Assembly (NCBI RefSeq): GCF_019492185.1
Contig: NZ_JAICCF010000002.1
Coordinates: 1,054,001 to 1,118,000, forward strand
Reading direction: 5' to 3'
DNA length: 64,000 nt
Origin: Chitinophaga rhizophila
GTDB lineage: Bacteria; Bacteroidota; Bacteroidia; Chitinophagales; Chitinophagaceae
In this document: piece by piece, positions 1 through 9,709 of the stretch
How positions within the stretch are numbered: the first letter of the stretch is position 1
How the letters are laid out: the number at the start of each line of letters is the position of its first letter
Made by a program: the position numbers and the translations under genes
The notes under the pieces: generated by a model
The model's database searches: none
Seen by the model: only the letters and a program-made list of their open reading frames with translations
What the model was told of the DNA's origin: nothing

Positions 1-468
1 GGAGTATAGAACGAATAGTACCCCATAAGCCCATGCCGGAATGGAGAAGGGTATTCCAAAGAACCCGATCCTCATATCAGGAAATAAGGCAATTGAGGCG
101 AAGATAACGCCGCATACGGCTCCTGAGGCTCCAACCGCACTATAGTCGCCATTGTTACGGTGGATCATCAGCGACAATATATTGCCACCTATCAGACTGA
201 TAAAGTATAAAGTCAGATAGCCGGATGGAGCTAGCTTCAGTTCCAGGCTGTTGCCGAATATATACAATGCAAACATGTTAAACAGCAGATGCATCCAGCT
301 TACATGTAAGAAGCCTGAAGAAACCATCCGCTTGTAGTCCTTGTATACCAGAATATTATCTACATCAAATGCGTATCTGTTAAAAAAGGAACGGTCCTTA
401 AGTCCTTTGTAAGACACGGCGACATTCACAAAAATCAGTAAGAGGTTAATAAGACCAATGTTTGCCAT
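1..468 (-). CDS. Rhomboid family intramembrane serine protease (partial, C-terminus off window)
   Basis: The reading frame is open from an ATG at 468 to the left edge and yields 156 residues with no stop. It is strongly hydrophobic with several membrane segments. The motif HLLFNMFALYIFG and the active-site motif GASGAV are visible, the latter with the catalytic serine at about residue 115. The catalytic histidine, expected on a later helix, would lie outside the window. Rhomboids cleave transmembrane substrates inside the lipid bilayer. The gene is divergent from the DinB-family gene at 617. Family assignment is confident; the substrate is unknown. Confidence 0.88.
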   Translation of the reverse strand, partial: MANIGLINLLLIFVNVAVSYKGLKDRSFFNRYAFDVDNILVYKDYKRMVSSGFLHVSWMHLLFNMFALYIFGNSLELKLAPSGYLTLYFISLIGGNILSLMIHRNNGDYSAVGASGAVCGVIFASIALFPDMRIGFFGIPFSIPAWAYGVLFVLYS

Positions 469-616
469 TCAATGCGGGTTTTAGAAATAACTATAGGGGA
501 CGTCAGCAGGAAATATTGTTCACGCAATACTACTTTCAACCCAAATATATCCGGATCTGACGCCATGGATTCGCGCTTTCGCGGAATTTTATTTAATATT
601 ATCAAAAATCGCACCC

Positions 617-1150
617 ATGATCTCAAAACCTCAACCTGGAGAATTTGTCCCCTTTCAGGAAGTATATATTAACGCTGTCGGAGACGCCGACGTTCAGACG
701 ATCGTAGAAGAACTGAAAGACAGTACCTATGCATTTTTCACTGCTATACCAGAGGAGAAGGCCGACTACGCATATGCGCCCGGTAAATGGACGGTCAAGG
801 AAACTTTAGGACACATGATTGATACAGAGAGAGTATTTGCCTATCGGCTGTTATGCTTCCTGCGTGGGGAGACACAGGAACTGCCCGGGTTTGAGCAGGA
901 CGATTACGTCCTAAATTCATTTGCCGGAGAACGTTCGTTACAGGACCTGGCAAACGAATTTAGGGTAGTACGCGAATCAACGATATACCTTTTCCGTAAT
1001 CTGAAGAAAGAGCAGGAAACCATTATGGGTAAGGCCAGCAACAACCCGGTATCTGTCAGAACATTGGCCTACATTATTCCTGGTCATGAATTGCACCATC
1101 TGCGGATTCTGAAAGAAAGATACCTACCTGGACTTGGTATCAGAATCTAA
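617..1150 (+). CDS. DinB-family putative metal-dependent protein
   Basis: This is a 177-residue soluble protein with no signal peptide. The pattern [17 protein letters not shown] near residues 55-69 and [10 protein letters not shown] near 156-165 supply the three histidines (about H66, H157, H161) expected of the DinB/YfiT four-helix-bundle superfamily, whose members bind a divalent metal. Some relatives are thiol-dependent transferases, but nothing here indicates a substrate. The last 27 bases overlap the 3' end of the convergent phosphodiesterase gene. The start at 617 gives the normal family N-terminus. Confidence 0.8.
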   Translation: MISKPQPGEFVPFQEVYINAVGDADVQTIVEELKDSTYAFFTAIPEEKADYAYAPGKWTVKETLGHMIDTERVFAYRLLCFLRGETQELPGFEQDDYVLNSFAGERSLQDLANEFRVVRESTIYLFRNLKKEQETIMGKASNNPVSVRTLAYIIPGHELHHLRILKERYLPGLGIRI

Positions 1151-2374
1151 CCAGGTATTGACAGTATTCACACTTGTTTCCAGTACAATCTTATAGAAAC
1201 GGGAAGACAGTTGTTTTACATCCAGTAATGCATGACGGTTCTGTACGGGTACCTCTGCCAGCAGCCGGTACTCGTCAGTGCCTCCCGTCTTAAAGTTGTT
1301 TGTAGTTGTTACCCATATCTTCACATTACCCGTATCCTGCAGGGCAGACCACTTCAGGTCAATATTTCCCTGGATAAAGTTAGCTGACGGATTAGCAATA
1401 GCCACCTTCCCTATCATCGGGATACCGTCTATCTCACGGGCTGTATTCACAGGGATATCCATGTTCAGGTAACGGGCAATAGTTGGCATAATATCCACAA
1501 TTCCCGGCTCATAATAGCGGGCATAATCATTGGCCGGCTTGTAACTGGTTACCATCCAGGTGCTGCGCTGACGAGGCGATTGTCCGCCGTGATCGCGGCC
1601 TGTCTGCTCATCCCGGCCATGATCTGTAGTAATAACAAGCATCCAGTCTTCCTTATAATGCTGCTGCCTGTAACTGATAGCTTCCCAGAGGCGGCCCATT
1701 TGCTTGTCCATCATTTCTACGGCTTTATAAAACTCCGGACTATCACCGTGCCCATGTCCCATATCATCTGTATATTCCAGGTACACCCATGACAGGGAAG
1801 GCGCGTCTTTTCTGATGCCCGCAGTTGCCTCATCAATCACTTTCTCATCAATGGCATGCATAAAGTCCCGCTTGCGGTCGTGCGGGAAACGTACGGTATC
1901 CAGCTCATATCCGTCTGCATGCAGATCGATATGTACATTGCCTGCCGCTTCCAGACCATCTCCTGCCAGCTTCGTGCGGTTATCGAGCCAGCTGGAATAG
2001 ATCGCTACCTGTTGCTTCGGATACTGTGTTTTAAAGAGACGGAACAGGTTATGGTAGTGATAGTTAGGCGCTTTGATATCGTTATCAGGCACATTGTGTT
2101 TATTCACCCAGGTGCCGGTGAGCAGACTATTATATCCTACGGCCGATATGGTTGGCGTCTGATTATACGTACCCTTGTCCCCGCCTACATGCATCCGGGT
2201 ATACCTGCCCTTTGCGATGATACGGTCAATAGCAGGTGTAGGCAGCTTCTCCAGCACATCTGCCGGAATACCATCTGCAATAACAAATACTACTTTCTTC
2301 TCTCTTTGCTGCGCCTGCAGCGGACCTCCCAACAGGAGGCCCACACAGGCAGCAAGGTATATTTTCTTCATCAT
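1124..2374 (-). CDS. Secreted alkaline-phosphatase-superfamily phosphodiesterase (nucleotide pyrophosphatase type)
   Basis: The product has 416 residues and starts with a signal peptide ([21 protein letters not shown]). Alkaline-phosphatase-fold metal ligands are visible: VFVIADG with D34, a TPTIS segment likely holding the nucleophile Thr, [10 protein letters not shown] around the middle, and [16 protein letters not shown] further on. This matches the type I phosphodiesterase/nucleotide pyrophosphatase family (PF01663). The last ~80 residues look like an added beta-rich domain. It follows susD by 23 bp on the same strand and is probably the last gene of the sigma/FecR/SusCD operon, so it may process a phosphorylated ligand before or after import. 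The true substrate cannot be read from the sequence. Confidence 0.85.
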   Translation of the reverse strand: MMKKIYLAACVGLLLGGPLQAQQREKKVVFVIADGIPADVLEKLPTPAIDRIIAKGRYTRMHVGGDKGTYNQTPTISAVGYNSLLTGTWVNKHNVPDNDIKAPNYHYHNLFRLFKTQYPKQQVAIYSSWLDNRTKLAGDGLEAAGNVHIDLHADGYELDTVRFPHDRKRDFMHAIDEKVIDEATAGIRKDAPSLSWVYLEYTDDMGHGHGDSPEFYKAVEMMDKQMGRLWEAISYRQQHYKEDWMLVITTDHGRDEQTGRDHGGQSPRQRSTWMVTSYKPANDYARYYEPGIVDIMPTIARYLNMDIPVNTAREIDGIPMIGKVAIANPSANFIQGNIDLKWSALQDTGNVKIWVTTTNNFKTGGTDEYRLLAEVPVQNRHALLDVKQLSSRFYKIVLETSVNTVNTWLDSDTKSR

Positions 2375-2397
2375 GACTTAAATTTATGAAATACCAG

Positions 2398-3861
2398 TTA
2401 TTCTGCTTTCAGTAACCACATCACACTATTGATATTATCATTTCCTGCAAACTGGTTGTTGATAGCTGCGTTTAAGTTAGTCAGATTATTCTGTATTTCA
2501 GACTCCGGATACATCCAGCGTTTAGGAATCTTCTTATCATTCAGTACGCCCCCACCTGATACATCAAATGCCGGCAGCCCCGTACGGCGCTGTTCATAGA
2601 AAGATGTCCAGTCGCTATTCATGAAGGAAGCAATGTATTTCTGGGTCAGGATGGCCTTCAGCTGATCTGTAGCCGGAAGCGGATTGGCCAGCAGATAAGT
2701 ATCTATGGACGACTGATCTATACCATAAAACAGCATGGATGCCTGGATACCTTTCTGATAATACCCCGCTGCATCACCCGTAATCCATCCACGTACCACA
2801 CCTTCCGCCAGTATGAACTGCAATTCTCCATAACCTAATGCAATACTTGGCTCATTTACCGGATCATTGAAATAGCGGGATTTGATCTTCGATACCTCTC
2901 CACGTAATACCTTCGAGCTGTTATCATTGATCGGATCACTGCCTTTCGCGCCACCATAAGCATTGAAATCATTATCCGGCAACCCGGCAAACTTAGGTGC
3001 TTTCTCTGCAAAGCGGAAGAGACGCGGATCGCGCATACCCTTCAACAGGTCAACAAAGTTAGCATCCAGGTAATAAGCTGTTTGCAGGTCGTTATCAAAA
3101 TAGGTAGGATAACGCGACCCCTGCACATCAAAGAACACCAGCTGACCATTATCAGCATTGCCCGTCAGCAATGGGTAAACAGACGGGTTATTCACAATCT
3201 CAGCAAATCTCGCCTTTACATTCAGCGTACTATTGTTCTCTTTCAGCGAAAGACTCATGAGTATGCGCAGCGATAGTGTATTGATCAGCCTTTTCCACTT
3301 TTGCATGTTACCGCCATACACGATATCCCCCTGCACATTCGGCGTGTTAGTGGTAATGAGTTCATTGGCTTCTTTCAGCTCATTCAGCACATCCAGATAG
3401 ATATCCTGCTGCCTGTCATATACAGGTGACAACGTATCTTGCTCTCCTTTTAAGGCAGAGAAATAGGGTACATCGCCAAAGGTATTTGTCAGCTTCATGA
3501 AGTTGTATGCTTTGAAGAACTTTGCCAGCGGCAGGTATTCCGGCTTCTGCATTCTGTTAGCTTCCGCCTCCATCTTCATCACCTGGCGCAGGTTATTGTA
3601 AGTATTGAAATTAGCGCGCGTCCAGCCATAGTATTGTTCGTTGGACACACTGTTGACAAATACCATCTGCCTGGTGGCCAGGGCAGCGCCTAAAGACGTA
3701 GACTGAAAGCCCTGCTGAATTACAGTATTCAATAACAAATCAGGAGTAGACACAGTAGACTTGTTAGGGTCTGTCTGAAAATCTTCAAACTTTTTACAGC
3801 CGGTAGCTACTACCAATACCATAGCTGCTATGCTTAATATTTTCTTCATCGTTGCTGACAT
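2398..3861 (-). CDS. SusD/RagB-family nutrient-binding outer-membrane lipoprotein
   Basis: The 487-residue product begins MSATMKKILSIAAMVLVVATGCKK, a lipoprotein signal with the acylated Cys after ATG. The rest resembles the SusD-like (SusD-like_2) subfamily: DPNKSTVSTPDLLLN near the N-terminus and WTSFYEQRRTGLPAF near the C-terminus. SusD proteins form the lid over the SusC barrel and bind the nutrient at the cell surface. The ATG overlaps the susC stop as TAATG, so the two are translationally coupled; an alternative start is the ATG at 3849. It is followed by the phosphodiesterase gene. The ligand is unknown. Confidence 0.93.
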   Translation of the reverse strand: MSATMKKILSIAAMVLVVATGCKKFEDFQTDPNKSTVSTPDLLLNTVIQQGFQSTSLGAALATRQMVFVNSVSNEQYYGWTRANFNTYNNLRQVMKMEAEANRMQKPEYLPLAKFFKAYNFMKLTNTFGDVPYFSALKGEQDTLSPVYDRQQDIYLDVLNELKEANELITTNTPNVQGDIVYGGNMQKWKRLINTLSLRILMSLSLKENNSTLNVKARFAEIVNNPSVYPLLTGNADNGQLVFFDVQGSRYPTYFDNDLQTAYYLDANFVDLLKGMRDPRLFRFAEKAPKFAGLPDNDFNAYGGAKGSDPINDNSSKVLRGEVSKIKSRYFNDPVNEPSIALGYGELQFILAEGVVRGWITGDAAGYYQKGIQASMLFYGIDQSSIDTYLLANPLPATDQLKAILTQKYIASFMNSDWTSFYEQRRTGLPAFDVSGGGVLNDKKIPKRWMYPESEIQNNLTNLNAAINNQFAGNDNINSVMWLLKAE

Positions 3862-6800
3862 TAGAATTTAAGATTAAGATTCACACCGATGCTTCTTGTA
3901 GATGGGGTCTGCAGATTATCCACTCCTGCATCCGGATCAACATTCGGCATCTTGGTAAACAGTAACAGGTTACGACCTACTGCTGAGATATCTGCCGCGC
4001 GGAATATGCGTCCTTTCAGCCATTTGGATGGCACTCTGTAGGTCAGCGTCGCTTCTCTCAGTTTCAGGAAAGTCTGTGAATAGTAATTGTAGTTATTGTC
4101 CACTCCATTGCTGGTATTGGTCATAAAGTCAATATAGTTCACACCCTGTGTATTAGGTGCAAAGGTTCTGTTATCACTGATGATATTGCCTTCTGCATCA
4201 TAGGTAGCCTGGCCGGAAGTCACTACCACACCTTTACCTACGTAGGTAGATTTATTATCATTGGCATCATCCCTGAACTGGTTCACTGTACCAGGATGAG
4301 TACCACCCCACCACATCTTCTGTGTGGTAGTAGAGTACATCAATCCACCTACACGACCGTCTACCAGGAAGCGGAAACTGAAGTTGCCGTAAGTGAAACT
4401 GTTTTCCAGACCGTATACCAGGTCAGGTTCTCCGTTACCGATATACCGCTTCACGCTTTCTTCCAATGGGAAGCCGTCAGCTCTGTAGATGATATTTCCT
4501 GAAGGATCTTTCTGATAAGTAGTCGCAAAGATCTTATCTCTCCTGTCACCGACTTTCAGGTATTCAATCCTGTCTGAACCGGTGATCTCTCTGATTACCT
4601 GACGGTATGTGGCGAGGTTCATAGATATATCCCATCTGAATTTATCCTTGCGGATAGGGTTAGCTGTAGCTACCAGCTCGAAACCTTTACGACGGTAAGC
4701 ATGGGCATTCACCTTTTTGAAACCGAATCCACTGCCCAGTGATACCGGTACATCGATGATATTGTTATAGTCTTTTGTCTGGAAATAGGTCAATTCAAAG
4801 CCCAACCTGTTACCAAAGAACCTGGCATCCACACCAGCTTCCCAGCTATCGCTGGTACGTGGGGTCAGTTCCGGATTTCTGATCACATTACTATAAGACA
4901 GCGCCGGTGTGCCATTCCATACAGTGCCTTTGTCGTAAGACGGCAAATAGTTATAGGTATACGCTGCATCCAGTACACCACTTGTAACACGGGAGGCCGC
5001 ACCTCTGGCTTTCAGGAAAGAGAACCATTCAGGTAACCTGGTCAGCTGAGAGATCACTACAGAACCGGACAAGGATGGATAGAAGAAACTGTTGTTTTGT
5101 ACAGGCAGTGTAGAGATCTTATCATTACGGCCGGTGAGGGACACATATACCGCATTATACAGTTCTACATCCACAATACCATATATACCTGCGATCCTGC
5201 GTTCTTCCAGTCTGTTGGCAGATTGTACGGCATTAGCGGAGTTACTCAGGTTATACAGGCCCGGGATAGTCAACCCGTCTGTAATACTGGAGTCTGCCTT
5301 CAGGTTACGGTAGTAGTTAGAACCGCCCGCCTGTACATGTATTTTGAACTTATCGCTGAACGTGTGGTTATAGTCTACGATCAGGTCTGATACTATATCA
5401 AAGTAAGTGTCTGAAGTAATAGCATACTGACCTCTTGACTTATTACCATATCCGATATAGCTCTTAGGTTCGTTATAGTTACGGTGCAGACTATACTGGT
5501 TGATACCGGTACGGAACTTTGCACTCAAAGACGGACTGATTTTATAGTTCAGATCGAGGGAACCGAAGGTATTATTCTTATCAAATCCTCTCAGGTATTC
5601 GTAGGCCTGGAAGTAGGGATTGTTATAATAGGAGATATTGTAATGGCGTTGTTGCACACCTTCTTTGCCGGGTACCCAGTAATTGCGCAGATCGCGTACA
5701 TCGATATCCGGACCTGTCCACAGGATTAGGTTATACAGATAGTTGGTAGGACCATAGCCGGTCTCTGGGAAGTTATTGGTGTATTCCTTATTATAACTGA
5801 TACGGCCATTCACGCTGAAGTCCTTGCTCAGGTTATAAGTACCCGCCATGTTAAAAGAGGTATTCTTCAGGTCTGTATTAGGCACTATACCCTGTTGATA
5901 GATGTGGGAAGCAGAAGCCCTGAAGCTACCTGCATCGCTTGACTTGGTAAAGCTCAGGTTATTACTGGTGATGATACCTGTTCTGAAGAAGTTCTTCACA
6001 TTGTCTTTACCACGGGACAGGAAAGGCAGTGGTACCAGCTGACCTGTTGTTGGATCTACCGGACTATTGAACTGTGGTGTTTCAAAGTAACCGCTTGCAG
6101 TAGAAGGGTCACGCTGATCCAGTTTAGGCCCCCATATCCAGCCGAAGCCTTCAGGACCGCTACCAGAACCATCTACATACTGGTACTCTCCTTTGAAACC
6201 ATTGCCATAGGTTGTCTGTACTTTGGGTATACGGATAAAGCCGGTCTGAAACTGTGTGGAAGAGTTAAAGTCCACCGTCAGGTCTTTTCCACCACCTCTT
6301 TTGGTAGTGATCATGATAGCACCATTGAGACCGATGGAACCGTACAGAGCTGATGCAGAAGCGCCTTTCAGCACAGTGATAGATTCAATATCATCTGCAT
6401 TGATCTTGTACAGATCGGCTGCCTGGTCAGGAATACCGTCTATTACCAGCAATGGTTTTTCACCACGCAGTGAGATCCCCGGATCACCGAACATTTCTGT
6501 TGTATTTCTGATGGTCAGACCTGCCACACGACCTGTCAGCGAACTGACAAAGTTTGATTCACGAGCCTTAACAAGGTCTGCACCTTTTACTTCCTGTGCA
6601 GCGTAACCTACTTTAGCCTTTTCCTTCTTGATACCCAGTGCGGTTACCAATACTTCAGACAGTACCTTTTCATCATCCTTCAGTACTACCTGGTAGGTGG
6701 CAGCCTTTGCTACTGTGAGCTGATAGGTTTGAAAACCTGTAAAGAAGAACTGTAATACTTCTCCTTCGCTGGCTTTGATCTGAAAGTCACCATTATCATT

Positions 6801-7289
6801 GGAGATAGTCCCACGCTTTGTACCTTTTACCATGATAGATACGCCGGGTAGTGCCTGGTTGTGTCCATCAGTGACTTTCCCGGATACCACTTTTTCTGCA
6901 GGGTCTTCAGGGGTGGTGGCAGTACCTGCCTTTACGATAATATTATTGTCCAGGCACTTATAGTTAAAAGCAGCCTGTCCTGCGAGTTGCTGTAACACGT
7001 TTTCAAGGGAAGTATTCCTGGCATTGAGGTTGACTTTCCTGTTCATCAGTCCGGACTGGTCCACACAGATGATGGCATAATGTGTTTGTTGTTCAATCAG
7101 TTCAAATACTTCTTCTAATGATTTATTGTGTACGGTAAGAGAACAGGGGACCTTGTGCAGGTCAGCGCGCATGCCCGCCATTACAGTAGTAAAAGGCAAT
7201 GAAAACACACAGCAAAGCAACAGGCATAGTACTGCTTTACTGCGGGCGATACTCAGATGTTTGTACAAAGGAAACATAAATTCATGCAT
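3861..7289 (-). CDS. SusC/RagA-family TonB-dependent transporter with N-terminal STN signalling domain
   Basis: The product has 1142 residues. In order: a signal peptide (about 1-39), a secretin/TonB N-terminal (STN) domain (about 48-118, SLEEVFELIEQQTHYAI), a carboxypeptidase-regulatory-like beta-sandwich (about 133-215, VVSGKVTDGHNQALPGVSI), the plug (LLVIDGIPDQAADLYKIN and SITVLKGASASALYG) and a 22-strand barrel ending in NLKF. STN domains contact FecR-type anti-sigma factors, which fits the upstream fecR and sigma genes. The ATG at 7289 abuts the fecR stop; the ATG at 7277 is an alternative. Import of an oligomeric nutrient with SusD is expected. Confidence 0.95.
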   Translation of the reverse strand: MHEFMFPLYKHLSIARSKAVLCLLLCCVFSLPFTTVMAGMRADLHKVPCSLTVHNKSLEEVFELIEQQTHYAIICVDQSGLMNRKVNLNARNTSLENVLQQLAGQAAFNYKCLDNNIIVKAGTATTPEDPAEKVVSGKVTDGHNQALPGVSIMVKGTKRGTISNDNGDFQIKASEGEVLQFFFTGFQTYQLTVAKAATYQVVLKDDEKVLSEVLVTALGIKKEKAKVGYAAQEVKGADLVKARESNFVSSLTGRVAGLTIRNTTEMFGDPGISLRGEKPLLVIDGIPDQAADLYKINADDIESITVLKGASASALYGSIGLNGAIMITTKRGGGKDLTVDFNSSTQFQTGFIRIPKVQTTYGNGFKGEYQYVDGSGSGPEGFGWIWGPKLDQRDPSTASGYFETPQFNSPVDPTTGQLVPLPFLSRGKDNVKNFFRTGIITSNNLSFTKSSDAGSFRASASHIYQQGIVPNTDLKNTSFNMAGTYNLSKDFSVNGRISYNKEYTNNFPETGYGPTNYLYNLILWTGPDIDVRDLRNYWVPGKEGVQQRHYNISYYNNPYFQAYEYLRGFDKNNTFGSLDLNYKISPSLSAKFRTGINQYSLHRNYNEPKSYIGYGNKSRGQYAITSDTYFDIVSDLIVDYNHTFSDKFKIHVQAGGSNYYRNLKADSSITDGLTIPGLYNLSNSANAVQSANRLEERRIAGIYGIVDVELYNAVYVSLTGRNDKISTLPVQNNSFFYPSLSGSVVISQLTRLPEWFSFLKARGAASRVTSGVLDAAYTYNYLPSYDKGTVWNGTPALSYSNVIRNPELTPRTSDSWEAGVDARFFGNRLGFELTYFQTKDYNNIIDVPVSLGSGFGFKKVNAHAYRRKGFELVATANPIRKDKFRWDISMNLATYRQVIREITGSDRIEYLKVGDRRDKIFATTYQKDPSGNIIYRADGFPLEESVKRYIGNGEPDLVYGLENSFTYGNFSFRFLVDGRVGGLMYSTTTQKMWWGGTHPGTVNQFRDDANDNKSTYVGKGVVVTSGQATYDAEGNIISDNRTFAPNTQGVNYIDFMTNTSNGVDNNYNYYSQTFLKLREATLTYRVPSKWLKGRIFRAADISAVGRNLLLFTKMPNVDPDAGVDNLQTPSTRSIGVNLNLKF

Positions 7290-8297
7290 TTAGCGTGATT
7301 GATAGGCATTGTTTGTAGTAAAGCGGATTTGTTTTCCGTTGATGGTGTAATCAAGATTGTCCGTTGCTTTGATTACATCCAGGATGTAGTGAAGTGGTTT
7401 ATCACTGAACTTCGCAAACAATTTGTAGCTGGCCATTGCCGGGTCGGCGAAGGTAATTTCCACATCATATAACTGCTCCAGTCTGCGGGCAACTACCCCC
7501 AGTGATTCGTTGCGGAACACCAGTAAACGGGACGTCCATCCGGTTACGGCTTCTACATCGTATGCCCTGGTATAGGCCTGCTTTTTACGACTGTTGTAGT
7601 AAAGCTCTTGTCCGGGCTGCAAGGCGAAAGATTGCGGGTGTGCAGGGAGGCTGACCTGCACTTTTCCATCTACTAATGATACTGCGGCGCTGTCTGAATT
7701 TGCGTAATGGGTCACATTAAAACGGGTACCCAATACTTTTACAGCGAGTTCGCCTGCCTGTATATTAAAAGGATGATGCGCGTCTTTGCTGACATCAAAA
7801 AATGCTTCCCCGTCCAGGATCATGTTTCTGTCATCCTTTCCGAAACCGGCTGTATAACGGAGGCGGCTATTGGGAGCCAGGTGTATGATTGTACTGTCGG
7901 GCATTGTAACTTTCAGCACCTGTCCTGGTGCAGCAGTTTTTTCCAGATAGGCAACAGCCTGTTTTGCTGGCTGATGGCGCAGGTAAAACATACTACTGAT
8001 AATAACACCTGTAACCACAGCTGCGGCCGCGATCTGTGTACGGTATTGTTTCATCAGTGTAATGATTACTGGCGGTGTATGACGGCGTATGCGTTGTTTC
8101 ACATTCTGCAGCGCAGCAGCTGTCTGCGCCTCATTATGCTGTTGCCCGCTGGCCTGCCATATATCTTTTAATACGCTGTAAGTCTGCCTGTTTTCTTCTG
8201 CGTTTGCCAGCCACTCAGCCAGGAAATCTTCTTCCCATGGTAGTGTCTGTTCATTAAAATGCCTGGTGATCAGTAAATAAAGCTCCTGCTGTTCCAA
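7290..8297 (-). CDS. FecR-family anti-sigma factor
   Basis: The 335-residue protein has a cytoplasmic N-terminal part rich in Glu and Gln (about 1-80), one membrane segment (about 88-106, IAAAAVVTGVIISSMFYL), a FecR domain (about 120-220, AAPGQVLKVTMPDSTIIHLAPNS region) and a C-terminal DUF4974 domain (about 255-325). FecR proteins hold the ECF sigma factor and release it when the STN domain of the loaded SusC transporter signals. The start codon appears to be TTG at 8297; no upstream in-frame ATG exists and the next internal Met would remove the sigma-binding part. It lies between the sigma and susC genes, as is usual. Confidence 0.93.
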   Translation of the reverse strand: MEQQELYLLITRHFNEQTLPWEEDFLAEWLANAEENRQTYSVLKDIWQASGQQHNEAQTAAALQNVKQRIRRHTPPVIITLMKQYRTQIAAAAVVTGVIISSMFYLRHQPAKQAVAYLEKTAAPGQVLKVTMPDSTIIHLAPNSRLRYTAGFGKDDRNMILDGEAFFDVSKDAHHPFNIQAGELAVKVLGTRFNVTHYANSDSAAVSLVDGKVQVSLPAHPQSFALQPGQELYYNSRKKQAYTRAYDVEAVTGWTSRLLVFRNESLGVVARRLEQLYDVEITFADPAMASYKLFAKFSDKPLHYILDVIKATDNLDYTINGKQIRFTTNNAYQSR

Positions 8298-8361
8298 TAT
8301 TTTCTCTGTTTACAAGACTAGGACGAAAAGAATGATCCTGCTCATGACAAGAAAAATGGAG

Positions 8362-8925
8362 TTAACATATTGGTAATATTGGATAGGCTGCCTTGAGGGA
8401 TTTCAGTGCACGGAACATGTGCGTCTTCACGGAATTGACAGAGATATTTAACAGGCCTGCAATCTCTTCATAACTGAAACCTTCATATCTGTGCATTTTA
8501 AAGACGAGTTGCATCTGTGGGGGTAACTGCGCTATGAGAGATTGGATATGAGAGGTCACATCTTTATATATCAGCTGATGGTCGGGTTGCTGGTATCCTT
8601 CATCCGGTGTATCTGCCAGGGCGTCTTCAGATAAATTAAACAGCGTCTTACGTTTTCTGTAGTAGTCAAATACCCTGTTCCTGACAGAAACGTATAAATA
8701 AGCGCTTAAAGTGGTAGTAATAGCTATCTGTCGCCTGTTATGCCAGAGAGTGCAGAACATTTCGGCTACAATATCCTCTGCCTCGTCTGTGGGGTATGGC
8801 AGCAGGACCTTGGCAAACTGGAGAAGTCCTTCGTAGTAACGCTTGAATATAGCGTCAAATGCATCTTCGTTTCCGGAGATGAACAGCTGCAGATATTGGT
8901 TATCATCAAAAGACCGGCGTGCCAT
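8362..8925 (-). CDS. RNA polymerase ECF-type sigma-70 factor
   Basis: The product has 187 residues from the ATG at 8925; a GTG at 8931 would add two. Sigma region 2 lies at about 20-90 (YYEGLLQFAKVLLPY, AEDIVAEMFCTLWHNR) and region 4 at about 125-180 (LPPQMQLVFKMHRYEGFSYEEIAGLL, then SVNSVKTHMFRALKSL). It is the Bacteroidetes SigW/FecI type that pairs with FecR and an STN-bearing SusC, all encoded immediately downstream. It is expected to transcribe its own operon after surface signalling. Confidence 0.93.
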   Translation of the reverse strand: MARRSFDDNQYLQLFISGNEDAFDAIFKRYYEGLLQFAKVLLPYPTDEAEDIVAEMFCTLWHNRRQIAITTTLSAYLYVSVRNRVFDYYRKRKTLFNLSEDALADTPDEGYQQPDHQLIYKDVTSHIQSLIAQLPPQMQLVFKMHRYEGFSYEEIAGLLNISVNSVKTHMFRALKSLKAAYPILPIC

Positions 8926-9037
8926 TGGCACAAAGCTACGGGGCGGGAATGGGTTTTAATGTTAGCTTATTATTAAGTCTTACCCGGGGTATTATCCCCG
9001 CCCCGTTAACAATTGCTTACTGATGAAGAGCGGGTAG

Positions 9038-9478
9038 CTAGTTAAAATAGATATCTACATAATCCACTACGTTATTCCCTTCACAGTTATCCATTTCCTG
9101 TAGCCGCCAGTACTTTCTTGCACCTTTTGCCAGAAAATGATAGGTACCTGTCTTATCACATACTTCACCGTTGTTTACATTGGAGTACTTTGTCTGGATC
9201 TTGCCGTTAAATATCAGCTCACTGTATGTCACCATCTTCAATGTACCATCAATGGTTACAAAGTCGCCGTTATCACCACGTTGTTCACCTTTTACAGTAT
9301 AAGTACCATCTGCCTGTTTTTTGATATCCACTTTACCTGGTTTATCCCAGCTGATCCATTGCAGGGTAAAATTGTGGCTGCCTTCCCGTATTTGCTTCGG
9401 GGGCTGCTGTGCATAAGTGTAAGATAAAGCCAGACTTAAGCAGAAAGTCATGCTGAGAAAAAGCCTTTTCATAATCAT
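9038..9478 (-). CDS. Small secreted hypothetical protein
   Basis: I chose the ATG at 9478 because the residues then form a signal peptide (MIMKRLFLSMTFCLSLALSYTYA) followed by a mature part of about 122 residues; the ATG at 9472 is equally possible. A longer frame to 9682 exists, but its first 68 residues look non-coding and overlap paired inverted repeats. The mature protein is beta-rich with alternating polar and hydrophobic residues (GTYTVKGEQRGDNGDFVTIDG), contains two cysteines that may pair, and ends NVVDYVDIYFN. I recognise no family. It is probably periplasmic or surface-exposed, and is transcribed alone. Confidence 0.7.
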   Translation of the reverse strand: MIMKRLFLSMTFCLSLALSYTYAQQPPKQIREGSHNFTLQWISWDKPGKVDIKKQADGTYTVKGEQRGDNGDFVTIDGTLKMVTYSELIFNGKIQTKYSNVNNGEVCDKTGTYHFLAKGARKYWRLQEMDNCEGNNVVDYVDIYFN

Positions 9479-9554
9479 ACCTGATTGTTTAATCAATGCC
9501 TGTAAATAATAATATCGGTCATCCAAAATAAAAATAAATGTCAGATCACGCAAA

Positions 9555-9666
9555 GCTGGTCTTGTGTAATGGTAGACCAGCGCACTACCAGCATCAGGGA
9601 TCATGCTACCCGCAGTTGTCTTTTCAGCAATAGCCATCGCCCTGGTCCTGTCAATGAGTAGACCAG
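9555..9666. repeat. Two related 25-bp inverted-repeat elements upstream of the 9478 gene
   Basis: The elements at 9556-9580 and 9642-9666 each read CTGGTC-N13-GACCAG and match each other at about 19 of 25 positions. The first extends to 8-bp arms (9555-9562 and 9574-9581). Their starts are 86 bp apart. They lie upstream of the start I chose for the small secreted protein, so they could be paired operators. The regulator is unknown; the AraC gene at 9710 is a neighbour but the link is untested. Confidence 0.45.
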
Positions 9667-9709
9667 TCAAAATACGTTCCATCTTGTTATCTGAACAGAT
9701 CCGGCGTAG

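Noticed and set aside
8931..8938. Perfect -7 motif TAGCTTTG (minus strand) just before the sigma factor ATG
   Set aside because: It is only 5 bp from the start codon with no -33 element, so it would start transcription inside the gene.
9479..9682. Long N-terminal extension of the small secreted protein (ATG at 9682)
   Set aside because: It would bury a good signal peptide 68 residues inside the protein and would overlap the paired inverted repeats.
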